From positions 1-6,008 of the forward strand of contig JAABTE010000167.1 in assembly GCA_011390035.1 (NCBI GenBank): a stretch of 6,008 bases of DNA, written 5' to 3'. Source of the DNA: Desulfobacteraceae bacterium (lineage in GTDB: Bacteria; Desulfobacterota; Desulfobacteria; Desulfobacterales; JAABSP01). The notes under the pieces are model-generated. The model saw only the letters and a program-made list of their open reading frames with translations, made no database searches and was not told where the DNA came from. A program made the position numbers and the translations under genes. Within the stretch, counting starts at the first letter, position 1. Each line of letters opens with the position of its first letter. Positions 1 to 5,846 of the stretch are shown in pieces.

Positions 1-66
1 CGCATCGGCAGGTATGAGTCGTCACACATCGGCAGGTATGAGTCGTCACGCATCGGCAGGTATGAG
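1..66. repeat. 24-bp tandem direct repeat, 2.75 copies
   Basis: Copy 1 is 1-24 and copy 2 is 25-48, differing only at position 26 (A for G). Copy 3 matches from 49 to 66 and then diverges into the ribosome binding site of the next gene. The period is a multiple of three, so the reading frame of the upstream gene is kept. The array may extend left of the window. There are no spacers, so it is not a CRISPR array. Confidence 0.93.
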
Positions 67-78
67 GAGGACAAGTGA
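1..78 (+). CDS. C-terminal end of an upstream operon gene with a tandem octapeptide tail (partial)
   Basis: Frame 1 is open from the window edge for 25 codons and stops at TGA 76-78. The visible tail is an octapeptide, RIGRYESS, then a copy with H for the first R, then a third copy cut short to RIGRYE and followed by EDK. The stop shares four bases (GTGA, 75-78) with the GTG start of the ketosynthase gene, which is the main reason to read this frame as coding. The same kind of overlap recurs at two later junctions in this operon. The tail is strongly charged and looks like an unstructured extension, so it says nothing about the function of the protein. Frame 3 is closed by a stop at 15-17. 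Frame 2 is open but runs across the ketosynthase start, so it is less likely. The function is unknown because the body of the gene lies to the left of the window. Confidence 0.72.
   Translation, partial: RIGRYESSHIGRYESSRIGRYEEDK
64..70 (+). promoter_or_regulatory. Ribosome binding site of the ketosynthase gene
   Basis: GAGGAGG lies four bases before the GTG start at 75 and inside the final codons of the upstream gene. It begins within the truncated third copy of the 24-bp repeat. It supports the GTG at 75 as the start. Together with the GTGA overlap it suggests translational coupling to the upstream gene. Confidence 0.75.
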
Positions 79-1358
79 AAAGACAGGTTTTCGTAACGGG
101 ACTGGGCGTTGTATCGCCCATCGGCGTGGGGATTGAAACCTTTTATGACGGACTGCGCAACGCCCGCGGCGGCATCCGGGCCATCACCGCCTTCGACGCC
201 GGCCGATTCCCCACCCGGATCGCCGGCGAGGTGGACGCGCCATTGACGCCGCCGGGCTGGCTTTCCGAAGACTGCCGCTCGGCCATGATGGAAGATCGGA
301 AGATCGGTTTCGGCGTTGTGGCCGCCGATCAGGCATTGTCGGAGGCCTTCGGCAATGGCGGCCCCACAGATTTTTACGATCCCCGGCGCGTTTCGGCCTT
401 TATCGCCACCGGTCTTGAAGCAATCCGCCTTCCCGAGCTGGTTCGCCATTTCGATGCCGGCGGCCTTAACCGGCAATCGCTTTTCGCCGGGGCCGGTGAC
501 GCTTGCCCAGGCCCGAGGCTGCTGATTCCCTCTCACCTGGCGGCCATGGCCATCGCCAGGCGCGCCGGCGCAAGGGGCCGGCTGGCCGTCAACGTATCGG
601 CCTGCGCCGCCGGAACCCAGGCGATCGGGGAGGCTTTCATGGCCATCCGGAACGGCATCGCGGACGTTGCCATAACGGGCGGATACGACAGCATGATCAA
701 CCCCATCGGGATCGGCGGGTTCAGCGTTCTGGGCGCCCTTTCCCGCGCAAATGCACTGGTGGGCGGGGCCTCCCGTCCCTTTGACGCCCGGCGGGACGGA
801 TTCGTTTTGGGCGAAGGCGGCGCCATGATGGTACTCGAGGCGGCCGACACCGCGCGAAAAAGAGGCGCCATCCCCCATGCGCGGATCCTCGGATACGCCT
901 CCTCGCTGGATGCGTTCCGTCTTGCCGACCCGCCGACCGATGGCCGCGGAGCACGCGCGGCGATGGCCGCCGCCCTGAAACAGGCGGGCCTGGCCCCGGA
1001 ACGCATCGACTACATCAATGCCCACGGCACGGGAACGCCCAAGAACGACGCAGCGGAAACCCGCGCCATCCGAAGCCTGTTCGGCCCCCATGCCGACCGG
1101 ATCCCCGTCAGCTCCTTAAAGAGCCAGATCGGTCATCTCATCGGCGCGGCCGGCGCGGTGGAATTCATCGCGGGAATTTTCGCGCTGACCCGGAATCTGC
1201 TGCCGGCGACGATCAATCTGGAACAGCCGGATCCGGCCTGCGATCTGGATTACGTTCCCAATGTCCCCCGCCCCGCAAGGATCGAGACCTTCCTGTCCAA
1301 CTCCTTCGGCTTCGGAGGCCAAAACGCCGTCATTGTCGCGGGAGCGGCCCAGCCATGA
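75..1358 (+). CDS. fabF: Beta-ketoacyl-ACP synthase, FabF (KAS II) type
   Basis: This 427-residue protein should carry out the decarboxylative condensation of malonyl-ACP with an acyl-enzyme in the cytosol, extending an acyl chain by two carbons. The N-terminus (VFVTGLGVVSPIG, residues 5-17) is typical of FabF. The catalytic triad is intact: Cys177 in NVSACAAG, His317 in NAHGTGTPKND and His354 in KSQIGHLIGAAGA, with Lys349 just before. DGFVLGEGGAMMVLE (241-255) and the C-terminal SNSFGFGGQNA (408-418) are further family signatures. The length is normal for FabF. The GTG start is supported by the strong upstream GAGGAGG and by the canonical N-terminus. The active-site cysteine means it is a condensing enzyme and not a chain-length-factor-like partner. 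Its position with a dedicated ACP, a reductase and a radical SAM gene suggests a specialised role, so the symbol describes the family and does not imply the housekeeping enzyme. Confidence 0.95.
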   Translation: MKRQVFVTGLGVVSPIGVGIETFYDGLRNARGGIRAITAFDAGRFPTRIAGEVDAPLTPPGWLSEDCRSAMMEDRKIGFGVVAADQALSEAFGNGGPTDFYDPRRVSAFIATGLEAIRLPELVRHFDAGGLNRQSLFAGAGDACPGPRLLIPSHLAAMAIARRAGARGRLAVNVSACAAGTQAIGEAFMAIRNGIADVAITGGYDSMINPIGIGGFSVLGALSRANALVGGASRPFDARRDGFVLGEGGAMMVLEAADTARKRGAIPHARILGYASSLDAFRLADPPTDGRGARAAMAAALKQAGLAPERIDYINAHGTGTPKNDAAETRAIRSLFGPHADRIPVSSLKSQIGHLIGAAGAVEFIAGIFALTRNLLPATINLEQPDPACDLDYVPNVPRPARIETFLSNSFGFGGQNAVIVAGAAQP

Positions 1359-1397
1359 CCCGGAAGGAAAACAGGGGCTATCAGCGCCCCGTCCCAA

Positions 1398-1404
1398 AAG
1401 GAGG
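1398..1404 (+). promoter_or_regulatory. Ribosome binding site of the acyl carrier protein gene
   Basis: AAGGAGG ends six bases before the ATG at 1411. It decides the start in favour of the 87-residue protein over an upstream ATG at 1261 in the same frame, which lies inside the ketosynthase gene and would add about 50 low-complexity residues. Confidence 0.85.
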
Positions 1405-1410
1405 CGAACC

Positions 1411-1674
1411 ATGCCAGTCGATTACCTGAAAACCGTTAAAAGATGCGTGGCCGAGGTGCTGGCGATGGATCCGGATGAAATCGCGGCGGAAAGCCGCCTG
1501 ATCGACGATCTGGGCGCGGACTCGCTGGATCTGGTGGAACTGATGTATCTGCTGGAGCAGGCATTGGACCTGCGCCTGGACAAGGACGATCTTGATAGCG
1601 GCCGGCTGACCTCGCCGCTCACGGTGGCGTTGGTCGCCGGGGTGATGGCGGAAAAAGATGCAAACAGGCAATAA
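1411..1674 (+). CDS. Acyl carrier protein, stand-alone, dedicated to this operon
   Basis: This is an 87-residue acidic protein whose role is to carry the growing acyl chain as a thioester on a phosphopantetheine arm. The attachment site is Ser38 in GADSLDLVE, the classic ACP motif at the start of helix II. It follows a typical helix I (VKRCVAEVLAMDPDEI, residues 9-24) and the conserved loop SRLIDDLG (28-35). The length is within the usual range for a discrete ACP. The C-terminal part (after about residue 58) diverges more from housekeeping AcpP, including a DLDSGRL stretch where helix III should lie. It sits 52 bases after the ketosynthase stop and 12 bases before the reductase start, so all three are probably co-transcribed. 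No phosphopantetheinyl transferase is present in the window, so activation must come from elsewhere. Confidence 0.93.
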   Translation: MPVDYLKTVKRCVAEVLAMDPDEIAAESRLIDDLGADSLDLVELMYLLEQALDLRLDKDDLDSGRLTSPLTVALVAGVMAEKDANRQ

Positions 1675-1686
1675 GGGAGAAAACCG

Positions 1687-2421
1687 ATGGCGGACAAGCG
1701 AATCAGTCTGATTACAGGCGGCTCGGGCGCCCTGGGCTCGGCCATCTGCCTGGCCCTGGCGCGGGAGGGAAACGATATCGCCTTTACCTTCCATCGCCGG
1801 AAGGCGGAGGCGGACGCGCTGGCGGACCGAATCCGGAACATGGGGCGCCGCGTCCTGGCCGGCGCGGCGGACGCCCGCTCGCCGGAGGCCGTGGAGGCCT
1901 TCTGCCGGAGGGCCGAGGAACATTTCGGACGGGTGGATGTGCTGGTCAACAATATCGGCATGATCCAGGCCGTTCCATTCGCCCTGCTGGAGCCGGAGGA
2001 CTGGGATCGGCTCATGGCGGTCAACCTGAAAAGCATGTTCCTGTTTTCAAAGGCGCTGCTGCGCGGCATGGTGCGGCGCAGGCGGGGCGTCATTTTGAAC
2101 ATCGGGTCCATCGGCGGCCATCGCATGCTGGACGTTCCCGTTCACTACGCCGCGTCCAAGGCGGCCGTCACGGGCTTCACCCTCTCTCTTGCAAGAGAGG
2201 TGGCCCGCTACGGGATTCGGGTGAGCGAGATCTGCCCCGGCCTCATCGATGAGGGCATCGGCGGCAATGTGCCGCCCCGCCAGATGGCCGAATACAGCCG
2301 CTATTGCGCCGCGGGCCGCCCCGGCCGCCCCGGCGAGGTGGCCGAGGCGGTGGCCTTCATGGCCTCTGATCGGGCCGCTTACATCAACGCCCAGAAAATC
2401 ATCGTGGATGGTGGATTGTAA
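1687..2421 (+). CDS. fabG: 3-oxoacyl-ACP reductase, FabG-type short-chain dehydrogenase
   Basis: This 244-residue protein should reduce the beta-keto group on the ACP-bound chain with NAD(P)H, in the step after condensation. It has the Rossmann nucleotide site TGGSGALG (residues 10-17), NNIG (88-91, usually NNAG), catalytic Asn113 in AVNLKS, Ser141 in NIGSIGG, and Tyr154/Lys158 in YAASK. The Ser-Tyr and Tyr-Lys spacings (13 and 4) match FabG. The C-terminus ends in IIVDGGL, as in many classical SDRs. Two small oddities are Ala15 where TGxxxGxG normally has its middle glycine, and Ile90 in NNIG. HRR (36-38) after the second beta strand would favour NADPH, which is an inference. The start is supported by GGGAG at 1675-1679. 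The substrate within the SDR family cannot be fixed by sequence alone; the ACP next door supports an acyl-ACP. Confidence 0.9.
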   Translation: MADKRISLITGGSGALGSAICLALAREGNDIAFTFHRRKAEADALADRIRNMGRRVLAGAADARSPEAVEAFCRRAEEHFGRVDVLVNNIGMIQAVPFALLEPEDWDRLMAVNLKSMFLFSKALLRGMVRRRRGVILNIGSIGGHRMLDVPVHYAASKAAVTGFTLSLAREVARYGIRVSEICPGLIDEGIGGNVPPRQMAEYSRYCAAGRPGRPGEVAEAVAFMASDRAAYINAQKIIVDGGL

Positions 2422-2436
2422 AGGAAAGGAAATACC

Positions 2437-3957
2437 ATGGCGATTCCCTCCGCGCCACTTATGGCGCCAGACCCGTCGTTCCCGCTTGAAGCCGCGTCCC
2501 GCCGGTTCGAGACCCAGGGGCTTTGCAACTTCGAGACCCAGGGGCTTTGCAACCACTGCGGCAGGCTGACCGAGGCCCGCATCCGCGTCGAGGCGGAGCG
2601 GGTGACGCTGAACAAATGGTGCCCCGATCATGGCTTCAGCCAGGGCCTGATCAGCTCCGATCCGCAATGGTATCTCAACTCGCTCGGCTATGTGAAGCCG
2701 CCCACCCAGCCCCTGAGCCGAGCGGTGCAGACATTCAGCGGGTGCCCCGATTCGTGCGGGCTGTGCCCGCATCATCAGCAGCATACCTGCGCGCCGATAC
2801 TGGAAATCACCCCCCGGTGCGACCTGAACTGCCCGATCTGCCTCGTTCGAGGCATGCCCATGCCCGAACTGCCGCCGTCCCGGGTCCGGGCGATCATCGA
2901 CAGTCTGATCGAGCGGGAAGGCAGTGTCAACATGCTGGCAATCAGCGGGGGCGAGCCCACGCTGCACCCCCGGTTCCTCGATGTTCTGGATGCCTGTCTG
3001 CGCCCGGAAGTGGGCATCGTGTCGGTTTCCACCAACGGGCTGACCCTTCTCGACAACGAGGATCTGATCAAGGCCATACGGGATCGCGGGGCGATCATTT
3101 CGCTGCAATATGACGGGGCCCGGCCGGAGCCTTACGCCGCCCTGCGCGGCGCGCCGCGCCTGGCCGGAATGAAGGCGCGGCTCATCGACCGACTGCTCGC
3201 CCTCGGCGTTCGTTTTTCCCTCACCATGACGCTGGCCCGGGGCGTCAACGAGGATGAGCTGGAAGGCGCCTTGAAGCTGCTCTTCCGGCACGATGAGGTG
3301 TTGAGCCTCATGATACAGCCGCTTGCGCGGATGGATCTTCCCGAGGATCCGATGGATACGCTGACCATTCCCGACGTGGTCCGGCTTCTCGCGGCGCAAT
3401 CGGGCGGCATCTTGAAAAAAGAGGATTTCACCCCCCTGCCCTGTTCCCACCCGAGCTGTTTCGCCCTCACCTATCTGCTCAAGATCGGCGACGGGTCGCT
3501 GCTGTCCATCCCCTCGCTGATTCCCGTGGACGACTACCTGAACCTGATAAAGAACCAGGCGCTGATGGGTACGGACATCGATTCGCTTCAGCGCGTCCGG
3601 GAGGCGCTTTATTCCCTCTGGTCATCCGACGCCATGATCCCGCGGCGCGAAACGGCGCTTGAAGCCATAAAAACGATGCTCGCGGAGGTGAGCCGGATCA
3701 GCGCCAGTCCCTTCAACAAGCGCCTGCTCCAAATCGCGACCAGCCACACGAAATCGATCTTCATCCACCATTTCATGGACCGGGCCGCCTTCGATCTTTC
3801 CAGGGCCGTCAAATGCTGCAACCACTACTGCCGATCCGACCTGAAACTGATTCCCGCGTGCGTTCGGAACAACATCCGCGCATACGGACATCCGCGGACG
3901 GGCATCGCGCCCCAGCGCGCGGGCATCGCCCCCCGCCCAGGAGGAAAATCGATATGA
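2437..3957 (+). CDS. Radical SAM protein of the Tes / COG1964 type (lipid C-C coupling or alkylation enzyme candidate)
   Basis: This 506-residue protein has the radical SAM cluster motif CxxxCxxC at Cys128, Cys132 and Cys135 (RCDLNCPIC). SGGEPT (170-175) follows, and STNG (198-201) and LQYDG (223-227) lie on later strands. Around this core is the layout I recognise from Tes (MJ0619-like) proteins: an N-terminal rubredoxin-like part (CNHC at 38-41, WCPDHG at 61-66), then GCPDSCGLCPHHQQHTC (102-118) just before the SAM motif. A PCSHPSC pair (335-341) and a C-terminal KCCNHYC with Cys475 would bind auxiliary clusters. Characterised relatives join unactivated lipid carbons (archaeal tetraether synthase, bacterial membrane-spanning lipid synthase) or methylate a pterin. 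The fatty-acid genes beside it favour a lipid or acyl-ACP substrate, which is inference. The start is backed by AGGAAAGG upstream. Residues 24-39 contain a perfect in-frame duplication, and the last 20 residues a second repeat. The stop overlaps the next start by four bases. Confidence 0.88.
   Translation: MAIPSAPLMAPDPSFPLEAASRRFETQGLCNFETQGLCNHCGRLTEARIRVEAERVTLNKWCPDHGFSQGLISSDPQWYLNSLGYVKPPTQPLSRAVQTFSGCPDSCGLCPHHQQHTCAPILEITPRCDLNCPICLVRGMPMPELPPSRVRAIIDSLIEREGSVNMLAISGGEPTLHPRFLDVLDACLRPEVGIVSVSTNGLTLLDNEDLIKAIRDRGAIISLQYDGARPEPYAALRGAPRLAGMKARLIDRLLALGVRFSLTMTLARGVNEDELEGALKLLFRHDEVLSLMIQPLARMDLPEDPMDTLTIPDVVRLLAAQSGGILKKEDFTPLPCSHPSCFALTYLLKIGDGSLLSIPSLIPVDDYLNLIKNQALMGTDIDSLQRVREALYSLWSSDAMIPRRETALEAIKTMLAEVSRISASPFNKRLLQIATSHTKSIFIHHFMDRAAFDLSRAVKCCNHYCRSDLKLIPACVRNNIRAYGHPRTGIAPQRAGIAPRPGGKSI
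2506..2553. repeat. Perfect 24-bp tandem duplication inside the radical SAM gene
   Basis: Bases 2506-2529 and 2530-2553 are identical over 24 bases and abut directly. In the protein this gives the octapeptide FETQGLCN twice (residues 24-31 and 32-39). The second copy leads into the CNHC pair expected in this family. The first copy therefore adds one extra cysteine (Cys30) before the pair. Confidence 0.97.
3900..3941. repeat. Imperfect 21-bp tandem repeat at the 3' end of the radical SAM gene
   Basis: Two adjacent 21-bp units (3900-3920 and 3921-3941) start with GGGCATCGC and then diverge slightly. They encode GIAPQRA and GIAPRPG at residues 489-502. The tail looks flexible and lies beyond the last conserved cysteine motif. 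The second unit runs into the ribosome binding site of the next gene. Confidence 0.8.
3939..3944 (+). promoter_or_regulatory. Ribosome binding site of the membrane protein gene
   Basis: AGGAGG lies nine bases before the ATG at 3954 and twelve before the next ATG at 3957. This favours the first ATG, which forms an ATGA overlap with the radical SAM stop. It argues against an upstream ATG at 3813 in the same frame, which is deep inside the radical SAM gene. Confidence 0.8.
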
Positions 3958-4802
3958 TGCCCACGGATAGCGCCACATCCATCAGCCTCGTCCAGCAGGC
4001 GGCATCGCTTGTTTCCGGCTACGGGTTCAAGCCGCTTTACATGATCCTGACCCTGTGGCTGATCATCGTTTTGTGGAAAATCCGGGCGCCGGATATCCGC
4101 CTTGTCCGGCGGGGGCTGATCGCCTTTCTGAGCGGCGAAGCCTTTTGCGCCCTGAACTACCTGATCTTCGGAGGGGGCAGCGATTGCCTCGACGCGCTGC
4201 ACGCCCTCGGCATGGCGATCATGGGCGGGCTTGTCGGCTGGGGCATCGCCCTTTTCCTCGACGGGCGCGTCCTGAGACTGACCGAAGGGTCGCCGTCATG
4301 CGTCCTTCGCCGGCTCTGCGGCGCCTGTCCCAGCGCCGAAGGGCGGCCCGGAGCGCGGCCATGCCGGCTCCGATGGCTCATCAAAATGGCGGCGCCGGCG
4401 GCGGCCATTTTCTGCCTGATGCCATGGTGCCTGCCGATCCGACCGCTTCGCCTGACGGCGGACATCCTGGGCGCGCGCGTTCTGTTTTCCTATTCCGATT
4501 TCCTGCAAGTCATCGATTTCCGGATCTACCCGGCCATCGCCCTCGCGAGCCTCAGCGTGGCGGCGCTGCGGATCTGGCGCGGGCCGATGTCCCTGACGAA
4601 CGCCCAGCTCCCATTTTTCGCGGGCGCGGGCCTGTTGAGCTTCAGCCTCTTTCGCTTCCTGCTGCTCAACGCCTTCCGCGACGCGCCGGCATGGATGAAT
4701 TTCTGGGAGGAGACAACGGAGCTGATCTTCGTTCTGGTGCTGGCGTTTTTCCTGATCCCGCACCGCGACAGGTTGTCGGGAAAAAAGGAGCTTCGGTCAT
4801 GA
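3954..4802 (+). CDS. Polytopic membrane protein of unknown family, probably seven helices, with a cysteine-bearing cytoplasmic loop
   Basis: I do not recognise the family. The 282-residue protein shows about seven hydrophobic segments: near residues 26-42, 54-72, 83-102, 144-162, 191-208, 219-240 and 256-269. Positive charges follow helices 1, 3, 5 and 7 (for example KIRAPDIRLVRR after helix 1 and a Lys/Arg-rich C-terminus), which predicts N-terminus out and C-terminus in. The loop after helix 3 (about 103-143) is strongly basic and holds Cys116, Cys122, Cys125 and Cys137, a possible metal or cluster site on the cytoplasmic side. WEETTE (251-256) is an acidic patch at the start of helix 7. 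There is no recognisable enzyme or transporter motif. The gene overlaps the radical SAM stop by four bases (ATGA), and its own stop overlaps the hydrolase start the same way. It is therefore probably a partner in the same pathway: an anchor, a lipid-handling protein or a transferase. That role is inference. Confidence 0.82.
   Translation: MMPTDSATSISLVQQAASLVSGYGFKPLYMILTLWLIIVLWKIRAPDIRLVRRGLIAFLSGEAFCALNYLIFGGGSDCLDALHALGMAIMGGLVGWGIALFLDGRVLRLTEGSPSCVLRRLCGACPSAEGRPGARPCRLRWLIKMAAPAAAIFCLMPWCLPIRPLRLTADILGARVLFSYSDFLQVIDFRIYPAIALASLSVAALRIWRGPMSLTNAQLPFFAGAGLLSFSLFRFLLLNAFRDAPAWMNFWEETTELIFVLVLAFFLIPHRDRLSGKKELRS
4785..4790 (+). promoter_or_regulatory. Ribosome binding site of the hydrolase gene
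   Basis: AAGGAG lies eight bases before the ATG at 4799, inside the last codons of the membrane protein gene. It supports the 337-residue hydrolase over upstream starts in the same long open frame, which would run through the membrane protein gene. Confidence 0.8.
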
Positions 4803-5812
4803 AAACAAGCGATATCGCCCGGATGATGAGCGCCGGCTTGCGGCTTTCGCTCAGAACCCCCGCCGGAGCGGCGCGTGTCCGAACGGTCTCGGCGGCGCCC
4901 GGCGGGATGGTTTTCGATGATTATATTCCGCGTGGAAAGGCGGCGCGAACCCTGATCCTGCTGCACGGATGCTGCGCCAGCGGCAAGGACGATCCGAGGC
5001 TTTGCCATTTGGCCCGCTGTCTTTCGGCCGCCGGCTTCAGATGCGTCGTCCCCATGCTCGGCGGCCTGTCCGCGTTTCAATGGCACGCCGGGGACATCGC
5101 CGATCTGGCCGACCTGATCGCCCGCCTCTCGCATGGCCAAAAGCCGCGCATCGGCATTATCGGGTTCAGCTATGGCGCGAGCCAGGGCCTGGTCGCCGCC
5201 GCCCGGGCCGGGATATCCGAAAGGCTGGCCTTCATCGTCTCTCTTGGCGCCTACTATTCATTACATGATCTTTCCCTGCGCCATCTTTCCCTGATGGAAA
5301 CACCGCCGGAAAAGGATCGCGCCGATGAGGAAGCCATGAAAAACAGGCTCTATCTGCGCCTCGCCATGACCCGGCGCCACGCCGAAAGCATCCCGCTGTC
5401 AAAGGCGCTCGCAGCGGAACTCGATGATCAGTTGAGACGATATTGCGCCTGTGGTCCCGATGAAAAACTCAGGTCATGCCCCGACTATTTCGGCGGCGAC
5501 GACATCTTCCGGATGGAAAGAACGCGCCTCGACAAGGAGGCGCTGGAACGGTTTTCGCCCGCCGGCAGGCTTCATGCCCTCGAATGTCCGGTGGCGCTGC
5601 TTCACGATGCCGGCGACTATCTCGTTCCAGCCGATCATTCTCGGCAAATCGCCCGGGAGCTGGAAGCGGAAGGGAAAACATGCGAATTGCTGATCACCGA
5701 TCTTTTTCATCACGTCGATGTCAATCAACGGATCGGGCGCTCCGGAATGTATCGGGCGCTCGGGCAATTTTCCGCGATCCCGCGCCTTCTTTTCTCGCGT
5801 TTCCATTCATAG
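4799..5812 (+). CDS. Alpha/beta hydrolase (thioesterase, esterase or acyltransferase candidate)
   Basis: This 337-residue protein has the alpha/beta hydrolase fold signatures in order. LILLHG (52-57) is the oxyanion-hole strand and turn, followed by CCASGKDDPRL. GFSYG (122-126) is the nucleophile elbow with Ser124. Asp273 sits in GDYLVP (272-277), and His304 or His305 in LFHHVD (302-307). No signal peptide or membrane segment is seen, so it should act in the cytosol. There are ten cysteines, including a Cys58-Cys59 pair beside the oxyanion hole and a CAC...C cluster (216-227), which is many for this fold. An insertion of about 110 residues between the nucleophile and the acid (about 150-260) would form the lid and set the substrate. 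Its place as the last gene, overlapped by the membrane protein gene, suggests it releases or transfers an acyl chain made by the operon. The exact reaction is not readable. Confidence 0.87.
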   Translation: MKTSDIARMMSAGLRLSLRTPAGAARVRTVSAAPGGMVFDDYIPRGKAARTLILLHGCCASGKDDPRLCHLARCLSAAGFRCVVPMLGGLSAFQWHAGDIADLADLIARLSHGQKPRIGIIGFSYGASQGLVAAARAGISERLAFIVSLGAYYSLHDLSLRHLSLMETPPEKDRADEEAMKNRLYLRLAMTRRHAESIPLSKALAAELDDQLRRYCACGPDEKLRSCPDYFGGDDIFRMERTRLDKEALERFSPAGRLHALECPVALLHDAGDYLVPADHSRQIARELEAEGKTCELLITDLFHHVDVNQRIGRSGMYRALGQFSAIPRLLFSRFHS

Positions 5813-5846
5813 GGGCGTCGCCGTCTGAAGGGGTAAAGAGGGTTTA

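Noticed and set aside
1..66. CRISPR-like array
   Set aside because: The copies abut with no spacers and the period keeps the reading frame; it is a simple tandem repeat.
14..133. Frame 2 reading of the left repeat, with ATG codons at 14, 38 and 62
   Set aside because: It continues into the ketosynthase gene in the wrong frame and ends without any feature. Frame 1 ends exactly at the ketosynthase start.
1355..1429. Possible 24-codon reading frame starting at an ATG that overlaps the ketosynthase stop
   Set aside because: It has no clear ribosome binding site of its own and runs across the ACP start. A leader peptide cannot be excluded, but nothing supports it.
2184..2199. Perfect 16-base palindrome, CTCTCTTGCAAGAGAG
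   Set aside because: It encodes the conserved LSLARE segment of the reductase and is in mid-gene. With no loop or T-run it is neither a terminator nor an evident operator; chance is the simplest explanation.
2047..3450. Long minus-strand open frame of 467 codons opposite the reductase and radical SAM genes
   Set aside because: Its translation has no recognisable domain, and it lies opposite two genes with full catalytic motifs. Long antisense frames are common in GC-rich DNA.
4055..4798. In-frame extension of the hydrolase upstream through the membrane protein gene
   Set aside because: The extension is low-complexity Arg/Pro/Ala sequence and is the shadow of the membrane protein frame. A good ribosome binding site and ATG at 4799 give a normal alpha/beta hydrolase start.
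5813..5846. Terminator between the hydrolase and the toxin gene
   Set aside because: Only a tiny GGC/GCC inverted pair is visible, with no T-run after it on either strand.
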